From Massilia agrisoli (GTDB taxonomy: Bacteria > Pseudomonadota > Gammaproteobacteria > Burkholderiales > Burkholderiaceae_D), in NCBI RefSeq assembly GCF_020831365.1, contig NZ_JAJHPV010000021.1:186001-250000 (forward strand): a DNA stretch of 64,000 nucleotides, in the 5' to 3' direction. The notes beneath the pieces are model-generated. The model did not search any database and was not told the origin of the DNA. It was given only the letters and a program-made list of their open reading frames with translations. This document shows positions 36,710 through 48,190 of this stretch, piece after piece. A program made the translations under genes and the position numbers. Position 1 is the stretch's first letter. Each line of letters opens with the position of its first letter.

Positions 36710-38736
36710 TCCGCATGCATTCGCTGCGCCAGAAGCTCGCCGCCGTGGTCATGCTGACCACCCTGGCCTCGCTGCTGGTCTCGGTGGCCATCCTGATCGC
36801 CTACGACCTGCGCCATTACCACCGCGCGCTGCTGGGCGACATGAGTACCCAGGCCGAACTGCTCGGGCACATGACGTCGGCCGCGCTCAGTTTCGACGAC
36901 CAGCGCCTGGCCGCAGAAAACCTGGCGCTGCTGCGCATCCGTCCGCAGGTGCGCGCCGGCGCCATCTACAACGCCCGCGGCGAGCTGTTCGCATCGTATG
37001 CGGCGCCCGGCGAGGCGCGCGAATTCCCCGCCAAAGCGCGCGCCGACGGCGTGCAGATCGAAGGCAGCAACCTGTTCCTGTACCGGCGCATCATCGAAAA
37101 CGGCGAGCTGCTCGGCACCGTTTACCTGCGCGCCGAATATGCGCTGGTGTCGCGGACCCTCGACTACATCGGCGTCGCGCTGCTGATCACGATGGTCGCC
37201 ATGCTGCTGGCGCTGCTGCTGACGCGGCGCCTCGGTCGCATCGTCACCGCGCCGATTTTCGCCATCGCCGAAGTCGCGCGCGAAGTGGTCAGCACGCGCG
37301 ACTATTCGCGCCGCGCGCCGCGCACCAGCACCGACGAGGCGGGCGAACTGGTCGACTCGTTCAACGCCATGCTGACCGAGATCGAACAACGCACCGGCGA
37401 ACTGGAAACCTCGAACCGCGCGATTGCCCGCGAGGCCGAGGAAAGGGCCCGCGCCCAGCAGGAAGTGATGCGCCTGAACGAGCAGCTCGAAGTGCGGGTG
37501 CACGAACGCACGCTGCAGCTGGAGACGGCCAACGCCGAACTCGAACTGGCGATGGAAGAAGCGAAGGAGGCCAACCAGGCCAAGTCGGCCTTCCTGTCGG
37601 CCATGAGCCACGAGCTGCGCACGCCATTGAACGCGATCCTCGGCTTCGCCCAGATACTGACTTCCGATTCGCTGCCGTCCACGCTGCCGCAGAAGAAGGA
37701 GTTTGCCGGCCATATCCTGAAGTCGGGCCGCCACCTGCTTACCCTGATCAATGAAATCCTCGACCTCGCAAAGGTCGAGGCGGGCGCGGTGAACCTGTCG
37801 CTCGAGCCGGTGGAGCTGGGCGACGTGCTGGGCGAATGCCGCAGCATGATCGAACCGATCGCCGCCGAGCGCGGCATCCGCGTGCTGTTCCCCGACGCCT
37901 GCGAGACCGTGGTCGAAGCGGACCGCACGCGCCTCAAGCAGGTGCTGCTCAATTTGCTGTCGAATGCGGTCAAGTACAACCGCGACGCCGGCGCCGTGGT
38001 CGTCGACATCGCTTTCGATACGCCGGGCAAGGTGCGCTTGTCGGTGCAGGATACCGGGCTTGGACTGCGTCCCGACCAGCTCGACATGCTGTTCCAGCCG
38101 TTTAACCGGCTGGGCCAGGAAAACAGCGGCCAGGAAGGCACCGGCATCGGCCTGGTCGTCACCCGCCGCCTGGTCGAACTGATGAACGGGACCATCGGCG
38201 TATCGAGCCGGGTCGGCGTCGGCAGCGTGTTCTGGATCGACCTGCCGGTCACCGTCCCGCATGCACTGGCGCTGAAAGAAGCGCCGCCCGCGCTGGCGCA
38301 ACCGGTGGAAGCGCCGGAGGCGAACGCGCGCCACACGCTGCTGTACGTCGAAGACAATCCGGCCAACCTGAAGCTGGTCGAGGAGATCGTGCGTTTCCGG
38401 CCCGACCTGCGCCTGATGGCGGCCCAGGACGGCCACCTCGGCATCGAAATGGCGCGCTTGCACCGGCCGGACCTGATCCTGATGGACCTGAACCTGCCCT
38501 GCGTCAGCGGGATTGACGCGCTCAGGACCCTGCGCAGCGATCCGCGCACCGCCCATATCCCGGTCATCGCGCTGACCGCCAACGCGATGCCGCGCGATGT
38601 CGAGCGGGGCCTGGCCGCCGGCTTCTTCCGCTACCTGACCAAGCCGATCAACATCGACGAATTCACCGAAGCGGTCAACAGCACGCTGGCCTGGATCGAC
38701 CGCCGCGCGGCAAGCCGCAAGGAGCAGCAGCCTTGA
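36706..38736 (+). CDS. Hybrid sensor histidine kinase with CHASE8-like sensor, HAMP, HisKA, HATPase, REC
   Basis: 676 residues. TM1 (about 12-34), a periplasmic CHASE8-like domain (LGHMTSAALSFDDQRLAAEN, RAGAIYNARGELFASYA), TM2 (about 155-176), HAMP, a coiled coil, HisKA with phospho-His in SHELRTPLNAILGFAQIL (about residue 303), HATPase with LLNLLSNAVKYN and GTGIGLVVTRRLVELMNG, and a C-terminal receiver with phospho-Asp in LILMDLNLP (about residue 590). It probably takes its cue from YfiR and passes phosphate to the receiver domains of the next protein. Starts in the yfiR stop (ATGA). Confidence 0.93.
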   Translation: MIRMHSLRQKLAAVVMLTTLASLLVSVAILIAYDLRHYHRALLGDMSTQAELLGHMTSAALSFDDQRLAAENLALLRIRPQVRAGAIYNARGELFASYAAPGEAREFPAKARADGVQIEGSNLFLYRRIIENGELLGTVYLRAEYALVSRTLDYIGVALLITMVAMLLALLLTRRLGRIVTAPIFAIAEVAREVVSTRDYSRRAPRTSTDEAGELVDSFNAMLTEIEQRTGELETSNRAIAREAEERARAQQEVMRLNEQLEVRVHERTLQLETANAELELAMEEAKEANQAKSAFLSAMSHELRTPLNAILGFAQILTSDSLPSTLPQKKEFAGHILKSGRHLLTLINEILDLAKVEAGAVNLSLEPVELGDVLGECRSMIEPIAAERGIRVLFPDACETVVEADRTRLKQVLLNLLSNAVKYNRDAGAVVVDIAFDTPGKVRLSVQDTGLGLRPDQLDMLFQPFNRLGQENSGQEGTGIGLVVTRRLVELMNGTIGVSSRVGVGSVFWIDLPVTVPHALALKEAPPALAQPVEAPEANARHTLLYVEDNPANLKLVEEIVRFRPDLRLMAAQDGHLGIEMARLHRPDLILMDLNLPCVSGIDALRTLRSDPRTAHIPVIALTANAMPRDVERGLAAGFFRYLTKPINIDEFTEAVNSTLAWIDRRAASRKEQQP

Positions 38737-41333
38737 TCGCGCAAGAAGAACTGCTGCGCGCGCGCATCCTGGTGGTCGACGACAATCCGGTCAACGTCGA
38801 GCTGCTCGAGGTGCTGCTTCGCGGCAGCGGCTACGCCAGCGTCAGCAGCACGACCGACCCGCTGCAGGTCGCGCCGCTGCACGCGGAGCACCGCTATGAC
38901 CTGATCATCCTTGACCTGCACATGCCTGTCATGAATGGCCTCGACGTCATGCGCGCGCTGAAAGCGGTGGAAACCGGCGCCTGGCTGCCGGTGCTGGTGG
39001 TCACCGCGGACCCGGACAAGAAAATGGCGGCGCTGGAAGCGGGCGCGCGCGACTTCATCGGCAAGCCGTTCGATGCGCTTGAGGTGCTCACGCGCATCCG
39101 CAACCTGCTGGAAGTGCGGCTGCTGCACCGCGAGTCGACCAGCTACGGCGCGCGGCTTGAACAAACGGTACGCGAACGCACCGCCGAACTGCAGCGCTTC
39201 CGCAGCGCGATGGACGCCACCGCCGACGCGATCTTCCTGATCGACGCGGCCAGCATGGAGCTGGTCGATGTCAGCGACGGCGCCTGCCGCATGCTGGGCT
39301 ACGAACGCGACGAACTGATCGGCGCCGACCCGGCCGGCTTCGGCCTGGCGACCCATGCCCAGATGGCGGCGCAGGCGTCGCCGAAGCGCGCCAGCGGGGG
39401 GCAGCCGGAGCTGGTCGAAACCGAACTGACCGGCAGCGACATGGCGGCGCTGCCGGCCGAAGTGCGCTGGCAGCTGGAGGTGTCGGACGGACGCCGCATG
39501 CTGATCGCGGTAGCGCGCGACATCACCGAACGCCGCCTCGCGCAGCAGCGCCTGAAACACCTGGCCAACTACGACAGCCTGACCGGCCTGCCGAACCGGG
39601 TGCTGTTTTACCAGACCTTGCACGACACGATAGAGATGGCGCGCGACAAGGACGGCCGGGTGGCCGTGCTGTCGATCGGGCTTGACCGCTTCAAGCTTGT
39701 CAACGACTCGCTCGGCTCGATGCACGGCGACGAGCTGCTGCGCCAGTTCAGCAACCGCCTGGTGCAGTGCCTGCACGCGCGCGATACGCTCGGCCGCCTT
39801 GGCGGCGACGAGTTCGCGCTCATTTTGCCGACCCGCGACCAGGACGAAGCGGTGCATGTCGCCAGCGAAGTGCGCGAAGCGCTGCGCTGGCCGTTCGACA
39901 TCGACGGCCAGCAGCTGCAGCTGACGGCCAGCATCGGCATCGCCATGTATCCGGACGACGCCACCGACCCCCAGACCCTGATCAAGTACGCCGACACCGC
40001 GATGGGCCGCGCCAAGGCGGCGGGGCGCGACGGCTACCGCTTCTTCACCGCCGGGATGAACGTGCAGGTCCTGGCGCGCCTCGACCTCGAGGTGGCGCTG
40101 CGGCGCGCGCTGGAGAACGGCGAGTTCGAGCTGTACTACCAGCCGAAGATGAACGTCAACACCGGCCGCATCACCGGGGTCGAAGCGCTGCTGCGCTGGC
40201 ACCGCCCCGGCTACGGCATGGTATTCCCCGCCGAATTCGTGCCGATCCTCGAAGAGACCGGCCTGATCGTCAAGGTCGGCGCATGGATCATCGACGCGGC
40301 CTGCAGGCAGGTCGCAGCCTGGCTGGCGTCCGGCATCGGCGAGGTGAGGGTGGCGGTCAATGTGTCGAGCCGCCAGTTCGTCGAAGGCGACCTGGAAGAA
40401 GAGGTCGGCACGGCGCTGCGCCGGCACGGCGTGGATGCGGCCTTGCTCGAACTGGAGCTGACCGAAAGCGCGCTGATGGCCAACGCCGAGCACACCAGCG
40501 AAGTGCTCACGCGCCTGCGCGACCTCGGCATCCGCATATCGATCGACGACTTCGGCACCGGCTATTCCAGCCTGGCCTACCTGAAGCGCTTCCCGATCGA
40601 CAAACTGAAGATCGACATCGCGTTCGTGCGCGACATCACCACCAATCCGGACGACGCCGCCATTGCGCTGGCGATCATCAGCATGGCCCACAGCATGCAC
40701 ATGCAGGTGATTGCGGAAGGGGTGGAAAGCCGCGCGCAGCTGATGTACCTGCGGCGCCACCGCTGCGACCAGGTGCAGGGCTTCCACGTCAGCCGCGCGC
40801 TGACGGCGCGCCAGCTGGGCGAAATGGTCGCGGCCAACCGGCTGGCGCCGGACGACCACGCCGCAAACGACACCGAACATCCGACCCTGCTGATCGTCGA
40901 TGACGACATCAATGCGCTGGCCGCGCTGCACCGGCTGTTCAGGCGCGATAACTACAAGATCCTGACGGCGGTGTCGCCGGCCGAAGGATTCGACCTGCTG
41001 GCCCAGCACCAGGTGCAGGTGATCGTCTGCGACCAGCGGATGCCGTTCATGAGCGGCACCGAATTCCTCAGCCGGGTCAAGGAAATGTACCCGGACACGG
41101 TGCGCATCATCCTGGCCGGCGAAACCGGGCTGCAGGCGGTGCTCGACTCGATCAACAGCGGCGCGATCTACCGCTTCTACACCAAGCCGTGGGACGACAC
41201 CCAGCTGCGCGACAACATCCGGCTGGCGTTCCACCATTACTGGCGGGTCAACGGCGCCCGCGACGACCCGCGCCGCAGCCGCGTGATCACCCAGGACGAA
41301 GAAGCCGAAGGGCTGCGGGTCAGTCGCCGCTGA
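38733..41333 (+). CDS. REC-PAS-GGDEF-EAL-REC response regulator
   Basis: 866 residues. N-terminal receiver with phospho-Asp in LIILDLHMPVMNG, a PAS domain (about 150-268), GGDEF with intact GRLGGDEF, EAL with VEALLRW, ELELTESALM and DDFGTGYSS, then a second receiver (about 724-845) with VIVCDQRMPFMSG, similar to those of HD-GYP regulators. It starts at TTG 38733 inside the stop of the kinase gene (TTGA) after a strong AAGGAG at 38719-38724. Both c-di-GMP sites appear intact. Its 3' end overlaps the convergent thiL by 14 bases. Confidence 0.92.
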   Translation: MIAQEELLRARILVVDDNPVNVELLEVLLRGSGYASVSSTTDPLQVAPLHAEHRYDLIILDLHMPVMNGLDVMRALKAVETGAWLPVLVVTADPDKKMAALEAGARDFIGKPFDALEVLTRIRNLLEVRLLHRESTSYGARLEQTVRERTAELQRFRSAMDATADAIFLIDAASMELVDVSDGACRMLGYERDELIGADPAGFGLATHAQMAAQASPKRASGGQPELVETELTGSDMAALPAEVRWQLEVSDGRRMLIAVARDITERRLAQQRLKHLANYDSLTGLPNRVLFYQTLHDTIEMARDKDGRVAVLSIGLDRFKLVNDSLGSMHGDELLRQFSNRLVQCLHARDTLGRLGGDEFALILPTRDQDEAVHVASEVREALRWPFDIDGQQLQLTASIGIAMYPDDATDPQTLIKYADTAMGRAKAAGRDGYRFFTAGMNVQVLARLDLEVALRRALENGEFELYYQPKMNVNTGRITGVEALLRWHRPGYGMVFPAEFVPILEETGLIVKVGAWIIDAACRQVAAWLASGIGEVRVAVNVSSRQFVEGDLEEEVGTALRRHGVDAALLELELTESALMANAEHTSEVLTRLRDLGIRISIDDFGTGYSSLAYLKRFPIDKLKIDIAFVRDITTNPDDAAIALAIISMAHSMHMQVIAEGVESRAQLMYLRRHRCDQVQGFHVSRALTARQLGEMVAANRLAPDDHAANDTEHPTLLIVDDDINALAALHRLFRRDNYKILTAVSPAEGFDLLAQHQVQVIVCDQRMPFMSGTEFLSRVKEMYPDTVRIILAGETGLQAVLDSINSGAIYRFYTKPWDDTQLRDNIRLAFHHYWRVNGARDDPRRSRVITQDEEAEGLRVSRR

Positions 41334-42288
41334 AGTGGTCGAAGCCCGCCAGCGACAGGTCCAGCGTGGAGCCGGACGCATCGACCAGGCGCAGGCCAGG
41401 TTCGGCGTCGATGGCGCCGACCCGGGTGACCGGCGTACCGGCCCGCGCCGCGGCCGCGATCACCGCCTCGCGCCGTGACGCAGGCGCGGTGAAGCACAAC
41501 TCGTAATCGTCGCCCCCGGCCGCGCAGAAGCGGCGCTTCAGGTCCTGCTGCTGGCGCGCCAGCACCGGGCCGGCCGGCAGCGCGTCCGCATCGAGCGTGG
41601 CCCCCACCTGCGACGCTGCCAGGATATGGCCGAGGTCTCCCACCAGCCCATCGGAAATATCGATGGCGGCGTGCGCCGCCCCCTGTCCGGACAGCGCCAT
41701 GCCGAGTGCGACGCGGGGCGTCGGCGCGTGCATGCGCGGCGCCGCAGCGGCAAGGCTGCCGGCATCGAGCGCGAATTCGCCGCGGTAGCCGGCCAGCGCA
41801 AGGCGCGCATCACCCAGGGTGCCCGAAATCCAGATGTCGTCGCCGGCTTTTGCCGCGTCGCGCCGCAATGCACGCCCTGGCGCCACTTCGCCAAAGATGG
41901 TGATGCAGATGTTGAGCGGGCCCTTGGTCGTGTCGCCGCCGACCAGTTCGCACTGGTGGGCGTCGGCCAAGGCAAACAGGCCGGCGGAAAAGCCCTCCAG
42001 CCAGCTGCGGTCGGCCGAGGGCAGCGACAGCGCAAGGGTGAAGGCGCGCGGCGTGGCGCCCATGGCGGCCAGGTCGGACAAGTTCACGGCCAGCGATTTA
42101 TGGCCCAGCATGCGGGCATCGGCGCCGGCGAAAAAGTGGCGGCCCTCGACCAGCATGTCGCACGAGATGGCCAGCTGCATGCCGGGGGAGGGCGCCAGCA
42201 GAGCGCAATCGTCGCCGATGCCAAGGACGGCGCGGCCCGCTTGCTGCCGCTGGAAGTATTGTTTGATGAGGTCGAATTCGGAGAGCAT
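41320..42288 (-). CDS. thiL: Thiamine-monophosphate kinase
   Basis: 322 residues. GIGDDCALL, SCDMLVEGRHF, VNLSDLAAMGA, GGDTTKG and IDISDGLVGDL are the ATP and metal sites. Makes thiamine diphosphate from thiamine phosphate. ATG 42288 starts MLSEFDLIKQYF, the family start; an upstream in-frame ATG at 42363 adds unrelated residues. Diverges from maeB. Confidence 0.95.
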   Translation of the reverse strand: MLSEFDLIKQYFQRQQAGRAVLGIGDDCALLAPSPGMQLAISCDMLVEGRHFFAGADARMLGHKSLAVNLSDLAAMGATPRAFTLALSLPSADRSWLEGFSAGLFALADAHQCELVGGDTTKGPLNICITIFGEVAPGRALRRDAAKAGDDIWISGTLGDARLALAGYRGEFALDAGSLAAAAPRMHAPTPRVALGMALSGQGAAHAAIDISDGLVGDLGHILAASQVGATLDADALPAGPVLARQQQDLKRRFCAAGGDDYELCFTAPASRREAVIAAAARAGTPVTRVGAIDAEPGLRLVDASGSTLDLSLAGFDHFSGD

Positions 42289-42400
42289 GGCCGGATTGTA
42301 CCCAAGTGTTGTCGGAAGTTGCCCGAAGTTGCTGAGGTGAATCTTTTGCTGGTTGGCGGCCAATCGGCGCCGCCGCCAGGCCCTCGGTAAAAATACGTAG

Positions 42401-42427
42401 TTGCCAAAAGTGGCGGTCTGCTAAAAT
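42401..42427 (+). promoter_or_regulatory. Possible sigma-70 promoter of maeB
   Basis: TTGCCA (42401-42406) and TAAAAT (42422-42427) with a 15-base spacer, 36 bases before maeB. The spacing is shorter than ideal, so this is tentative. Confidence 0.35.
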
Positions 42428-42463
42428 CGACAATCCCCGTAAGCTCTTGGAAGGCCGCAACCG

Positions 42464-44776
42464 ATGGATTCGTCATCAGACAAGAAAGAAGAACTGCGTC
42501 AACAGCTTCGCCTCGCAGCGCTCGAATATCACGAAATCCCGCGCCCCGGCAAAATCAGCGTCACCCCCACCAAACAACTCCTGAACCAGCGCGACCTGGC
42601 GCTGGCGTACTCGCCAGGCGTGGCCGCGCCCTGCGAAGAGATCGTCAAGGACCCGGCCGCCGCCTTTAAATATACTGCGCGCGGCAACCTGGTCGCTGTC
42701 ATTACCAACGGTACCGCCGTCCTCGGGCTTGGCAACATCGGCGCGCTCGCCTCCAAGCCGGTCATGGAAGGCAAGGGCGTCCTGTTCAAGAAGTTCGCCG
42801 GCGTCGATGTGTTCGACATCGAGATCAACGAAAGCGACCCGGACAAGCTGGTCGACATCATCGCCTCGCTTGAGCCTACCTTCGGCGGCATCAACCTCGA
42901 GGACATCAAGGCGCCCGAGTGCTTCTACATCGAGCGCAAGCTGCGCGAGCGGATGAAGATCCCGGTCTTCCACGACGACCAGCACGGCACCGCGATCATC
43001 GTCGGCGCGGCGATCCTGAACGGCATCAAGGTGGTCGGCAAGAACCTGAAGGACTGCAAGATGGTCGTGTCGGGCGCGGGCGCCGCGGCGCTGGCCTGCC
43101 TTGACCTGATCGTCGACCTCGGCTTCCCGATCGAAAACATCACCGTGACCGACCTGGCCGGCGTGGTCTACAAGGGCCGCACCGAGCTGATGGACCCGGA
43201 CAAGGCGCGCTTCGCGCAGGATACGCCGTTCCGTACCCTGGCCGAGGCGATCCCTGGCGCCGACATCTTCCTCGGCCTGTCGGCCGGCGGCGTGCTCAAG
43301 CAGGACATGGTGCGCGCGATGGCGCCCAACCCGCTGATCCTCGCGCTGGCCAACCCGACCCCGGAAATCCTGCCGGAAGAAGTGCGCGCCGTGCGCAGCG
43401 ACGCGGTCATCGCGACCGGCCGTTCGGACTATCCGAACCAGGTCAACAACGTGCTGTGCTTCCCGTACATCTTCCGCGGCGCCCTCGATTGCGGCGCCAC
43501 CACGATCACCCGCGAAATGGAGATCGCGGTGGTGCATGCGATCGCCGAGCTGGCCCACGCCGAGCAGTCGGACGTCGTCGCCACCACCTATGGCATCAAG
43601 AACCTGTCGTTCGGGCCGGAATACCTGATCCCGATGCCGTTCGACCCGCGCCTGCTGATGCAGATCGCCCCGGCCGTGGCCAGGGCCGCGTTCGAGTCGG
43701 GCGTGGCGACGCGCCCGATCGCCGACCTGGACGCGTATGCCGACAGCCTGCAGCAGTTCGTCTACCGCAGCGGCACCTTCATGAAGCCGCTGTTCGCGAC
43801 CGCCAAGAACACGCCGCCCGAGCTCAAGCGCATTGTCTACGCCGAGGGCGAAGACGAGCGCGTGCTGCGTGCGGTGCAGGTGGTGGTCGACGAGAAGCTG
43901 GCGCGCCCCGTGCTCGTCGGCCGTCCCGGCGTACTGGAAAAGCGCATCGAGAAGTTCGGCCTGCGCCTGAAGCTGGGCGTGCATTTCGACGTGATCAACC
44001 CGGACCACGACGACCGCTACCGCGATTACTGGCAGACCTACCACCAGATGGGCATGCGCAAAGGCGTGACCGAGGAGTGGGCCAAGCTGGAAATGCGCCG
44101 CCGCCACAGCCTGATCGGCGCGATGATGATCCACAAGGGCCACGCCGACGGCATGATCTGCGGCACCTTCGGCACCACGATGCTGCACCTGCATTACATC
44201 GACCAGGTGCTGGGCAAGCGCGCCGGCGCCAATGTGTATGCGGCGATGAACTTCCTGATCCTGCCGGAACGCCAGCTGGCGATGGTCGACACCCACGTCA
44301 ACGAGAACCCGACCGCCGAGCAGCTGGCCGAGATCACCATCATGGCGGCCGAGGAAATGAGCCGCTTCGGCCTGTGCCCGCGCGCCGCCTTGCTGTCGCA
44401 CTCGAACTTCGGTTCGGCCAACAGCGAATCGGCCAGGAAGATGCGCGCCGTGCTGGCGCTGGTGCAGCAGCAGGCGCCCGGGCTGGAAATCGACGGCGAA
44501 ATGCACGGCGATGCGGCGCTCGACACCAAGTTGCGCAAAAAGCAGATGCCGCAGTCGACCCTGGAAGGCGACGCCAACCTGCTGGTGATGCCGAACATCG
44601 ACGCCGCCAACATTTCCTACAACCTGCTCAAGACCGCGGCCGGCAACGGCATCGCGATCGGGCCAGTCCTGCTGGGCTGCGCCAAACCGGTGCATATCCT
44701 GACCCCGTCGGCGACGGTGCGCAGGATCGTGAATATGACCGCGCTGTGCGTGGTTGATGCTGTAGCGCAACGCTAA
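42464..44776 (+). CDS. maeB: NADP-dependent malic enzyme with phosphotransacetylase-like C-terminal domain
   Basis: 770 residues, the MaeB length. Residues 1-430 are malic enzyme: [50 protein letters not shown] and [15 protein letters not shown]. Residues about 450-770 resemble phosphate acetyltransferase ([44 protein letters not shown]), a regulatory domain in this family. Converts malate to pyruvate with NADP+. TTGGAAGG at 42447-42454 gives the ribosome-binding site. Confidence 0.96.
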   Translation: MDSSSDKKEELRQQLRLAALEYHEIPRPGKISVTPTKQLLNQRDLALAYSPGVAAPCEEIVKDPAAAFKYTARGNLVAVITNGTAVLGLGNIGALASKPVMEGKGVLFKKFAGVDVFDIEINESDPDKLVDIIASLEPTFGGINLEDIKAPECFYIERKLRERMKIPVFHDDQHGTAIIVGAAILNGIKVVGKNLKDCKMVVSGAGAAALACLDLIVDLGFPIENITVTDLAGVVYKGRTELMDPDKARFAQDTPFRTLAEAIPGADIFLGLSAGGVLKQDMVRAMAPNPLILALANPTPEILPEEVRAVRSDAVIATGRSDYPNQVNNVLCFPYIFRGALDCGATTITREMEIAVVHAIAELAHAEQSDVVATTYGIKNLSFGPEYLIPMPFDPRLLMQIAPAVARAAFESGVATRPIADLDAYADSLQQFVYRSGTFMKPLFATAKNTPPELKRIVYAEGEDERVLRAVQVVVDEKLARPVLVGRPGVLEKRIEKFGLRLKLGVHFDVINPDHDDRYRDYWQTYHQMGMRKGVTEEWAKLEMRRRHSLIGAMMIHKGHADGMICGTFGTTMLHLHYIDQVLGKRAGANVYAAMNFLILPERQLAMVDTHVNENPTAEQLAEITIMAAEEMSRFGLCPRAALLSHSNFGSANSESARKMRAVLALVQQQAPGLEIDGEMHGDAALDTKLRKKQMPQSTLEGDANLLVMPNIDAANISYNLLKTAAGNGIAIGPVLLGCAKPVHILTPSATVRRIVNMTALCVVDAVAQR

Positions 44777-46118
<1,342 letters not shown>

Positions 46119-46119
46119 C

Positions 46120-47061
46120 ATGAACCGCCTGGCCACGGAAAAATTCACCAGTCTCGTGCTTGACCGCGAGGGTGAAGGAAAGCGCGCGCTGATCACCGGC
46201 CTGCGCGGCTTCACTGGCCATTACATGGCGCAAGAGCTGACCAGCGCGGGTTACCGCGTGTTTGGCACGGTGCTGCCGGGCGAGCCCACCGGTCCTGATG
46301 TGTTTACCGTCGACCTGTGCGACCGCGACGCGGTGTTGCGCGCCGTCGAGCAAGTGCAGCCGGACGTGGTGGTGCACCTGGCCGGCATCGCCTTCGTCGC
46401 CCACTCCAACGCCGAGCTGATCTACCGGGTCAACATCGTCGGCACCCGCAACCTGCTCGAAGCACTGGCTGGCGCCCGCCACCAGCCGTCCAGCGTGCTG
46501 CTGGCCTCGTCGGCCAACATCTACGGCCATGTGGACGTGCCGGTGATTGACGAGAGCATGACGCCGGCGCCGTTCAACGACTACGGCGTGAGCAAGCTGG
46601 CGATGGAGCACATGGCGCAGCTGTGGTCGGACAAGCTGCCGATCATCATCGCCCGTCCTTTCAATTACACCGGCGTCGGCCAGGACGCCAACTTCCTGCT
46701 GCCGAAGATCGTCTCGCACTTCCGCAGCGGCGCCCGCGACATCGAACTGGGCAACCTGAACATCGCGCGCGACTTCTCCGATGTGCGCGTGGTGGCCAAG
46801 GCCTACCGCCGCCTGCTGGCGCTGTCGCCGCCGGGCCAGGCCTACAACGTCTGCTCGGGCCGCGCCTATTCGCTGCGCGGCATCCTTGACACCATGGCCG
46901 GCATCGCCGGCTACGACATCGACGTGCGCGTCAACCCTGCCTTTGTACGCGCCAGCGACGTGCCGACACTGGTTGGCAGCAACCGCAAGCTGGCCAGCGT
47001 CATCGGCGAGATCGAAGCGACACCGCTGGAAGACACGTTGCGCTGGATGTACCAGGCGTGA
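46120..47061 (+). CDS. rmd: GDP-4-keto-6-deoxy-D-mannose reductase (Rmd-like)
   Basis: 313 residues, SDR epimerase/dehydratase fold. ALITGLRGFTGHYMAQEL is the nucleotide site, SSANIYG and NDYGVSKLAMEHM give the catalytic Ser and Tyr-Lys, and ARPFNYTGVGQ is typical of Rmd. Reduces the Gmd product to GDP-D-rhamnose. It starts one base after the gmd stop and overlaps the next gene by GTGA. The neighbours support rhamnose rather than fucose (no GMER/fcl-type epimerase features seen), but this is inference. Confidence 0.85.
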   Translation: MNRLATEKFTSLVLDREGEGKRALITGLRGFTGHYMAQELTSAGYRVFGTVLPGEPTGPDVFTVDLCDRDAVLRAVEQVQPDVVVHLAGIAFVAHSNAELIYRVNIVGTRNLLEALAGARHQPSSVLLASSANIYGHVDVPVIDESMTPAPFNDYGVSKLAMEHMAQLWSDKLPIIIARPFNYTGVGQDANFLLPKIVSHFRSGARDIELGNLNIARDFSDVRVVAKAYRRLLALSPPGQAYNVCSGRAYSLRGILDTMAGIAGYDIDVRVNPAFVRASDVPTLVGSNRKLASVIGEIEATPLEDTLRWMYQA

Positions 47062-48188
47062 GTGCGCTGACTGTCGGCCTGGGGACGACGATGATCGAAC
47101 CGGGGCTGACTGGCGGCAGGGTCGATGGCATCGGCGTCTACACCGGCGCACTGCTGCGCAACCTGCCGCAGGCCGGCTGCGACGTCAAACCGTATTCCTT
47201 TCCGCGGCTGCGCGGCGCCGCGGGCGACATCACGGTGGGGCGCCCGCTGGCGCGTTCGTTCGCCGGCGCGTCGCTGCTGGACCTGGCACTGGCCGCGCCG
47301 CGCCTGCATATGCCGGCCGATATCTTCCACGTTACCGACTACCGGGTGGTGCGGATGGACTGCCCGGTGGTGGCAACCTTGCACGATGCGCTGCCGATCA
47401 AGTATCCCGAATGGTGCAACCCGCGCTTCCGGGCTGCCAAGAACTGGCTGCAGGTGAAGGCCGCGCGCAAGGCCGACCATGTGATCGCCTTGTCGCATTT
47501 CGCCGTCGACGAGCTGGTCGAGTGCTTCGGGGCGGACCCGCGGCGCATCAGCGTGGTGCCTTGCGGCGTCGATGAGGAATGGCTGTCGCCCCCCGACCCG
47601 GAGGCGGTGGCCGCGACCCTGGCCGCCAACGGCCTGCGCCCCGGCTACTTCCTGTTTGTCGGCACGCTCCAGCCGCGCAAGAACATCGAGCGCGTGCTCG
47701 ACGCCTGGCTGGCGCTGCCGGCCGAGGTGCGCAGGGAACGCCAGCTGGTCATCGTCGGCGCCCCGGGGGCGCGCAGCGAGCAGCTGGCCCGGCGCCTGCA
47801 GGCCGCTGCCGCCAACGGCGAAAACGTGGCCTGGCTGAGCGGCCTGGCGAGCGCCGCCGCCTTGCGCGAAGTGTATGCTGGCGCAGGGGTGTTTGTATTT
47901 CCGTCGCTGTACGAAGGCTTCGGCATTCCCGTGGTCGAGGCGTTCGCGTCAGGCGTGCCGGTGGTTGCATCGAACGCCAGTTCGCTGCCCGAGGTCAGCC
48001 AGGGCGCCGCGCTGGAAGTCGACCCGTTTGACACCGGGGCGATCGCCGACGCGATGCTGGCGCTGGTGCGCGATGATGCCTTGCGCGCGCGCTGCATCGC
48101 AGCGGGCCGCCGCCGTGCTGAACAACTTACCTGGCGCCACACGGCGCGGCTGACCGCCGACGTGTACCGCGCCGTACTGAAAAACTGA
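47058..48188 (+). CDS. GT4-family glycosyltransferase, WbpY-like
   Basis: 376 residues, GT-B fold. LTGGRVDGIGVYTGAL near the N-terminus, FVGTLQPRKNIERVLDAW and PSLYEGFGIPVVEAFASG (EX7E) near the C-terminus. It starts at GTG 47058, overlapping the rmd stop. In Pseudomonas A-band synthesis, two such enzymes (WbpX/WbpY/WbpZ) polymerise D-rhamnose; this gene is likely one of their counterparts. Confidence 0.87.
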   Translation: MSALTVGLGTTMIEPGLTGGRVDGIGVYTGALLRNLPQAGCDVKPYSFPRLRGAAGDITVGRPLARSFAGASLLDLALAAPRLHMPADIFHVTDYRVVRMDCPVVATLHDALPIKYPEWCNPRFRAAKNWLQVKAARKADHVIALSHFAVDELVECFGADPRRISVVPCGVDEEWLSPPDPEAVAATLAANGLRPGYFLFVGTLQPRKNIERVLDAWLALPAEVRRERQLVIVGAPGARSEQLARRLQAAAANGENVAWLSGLASAAALREVYAGAGVFVFPSLYEGFGIPVVEAFASGVPVVASNASSLPEVSQGAALEVDPFDTGAIADAMLALVRDDALRARCIAAGRRRAEQLTWRHTARLTADVYRAVLKN

Positions 48189-48190
48189 TT

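Noticed and set aside
38631-41381. A minus-strand frame of about 900 codons opposite the REC-PAS-GGDEF-EAL-REC gene
   Set aside because: Antisense shadow; no conserved motifs, whereas the plus strand has five intact domains.
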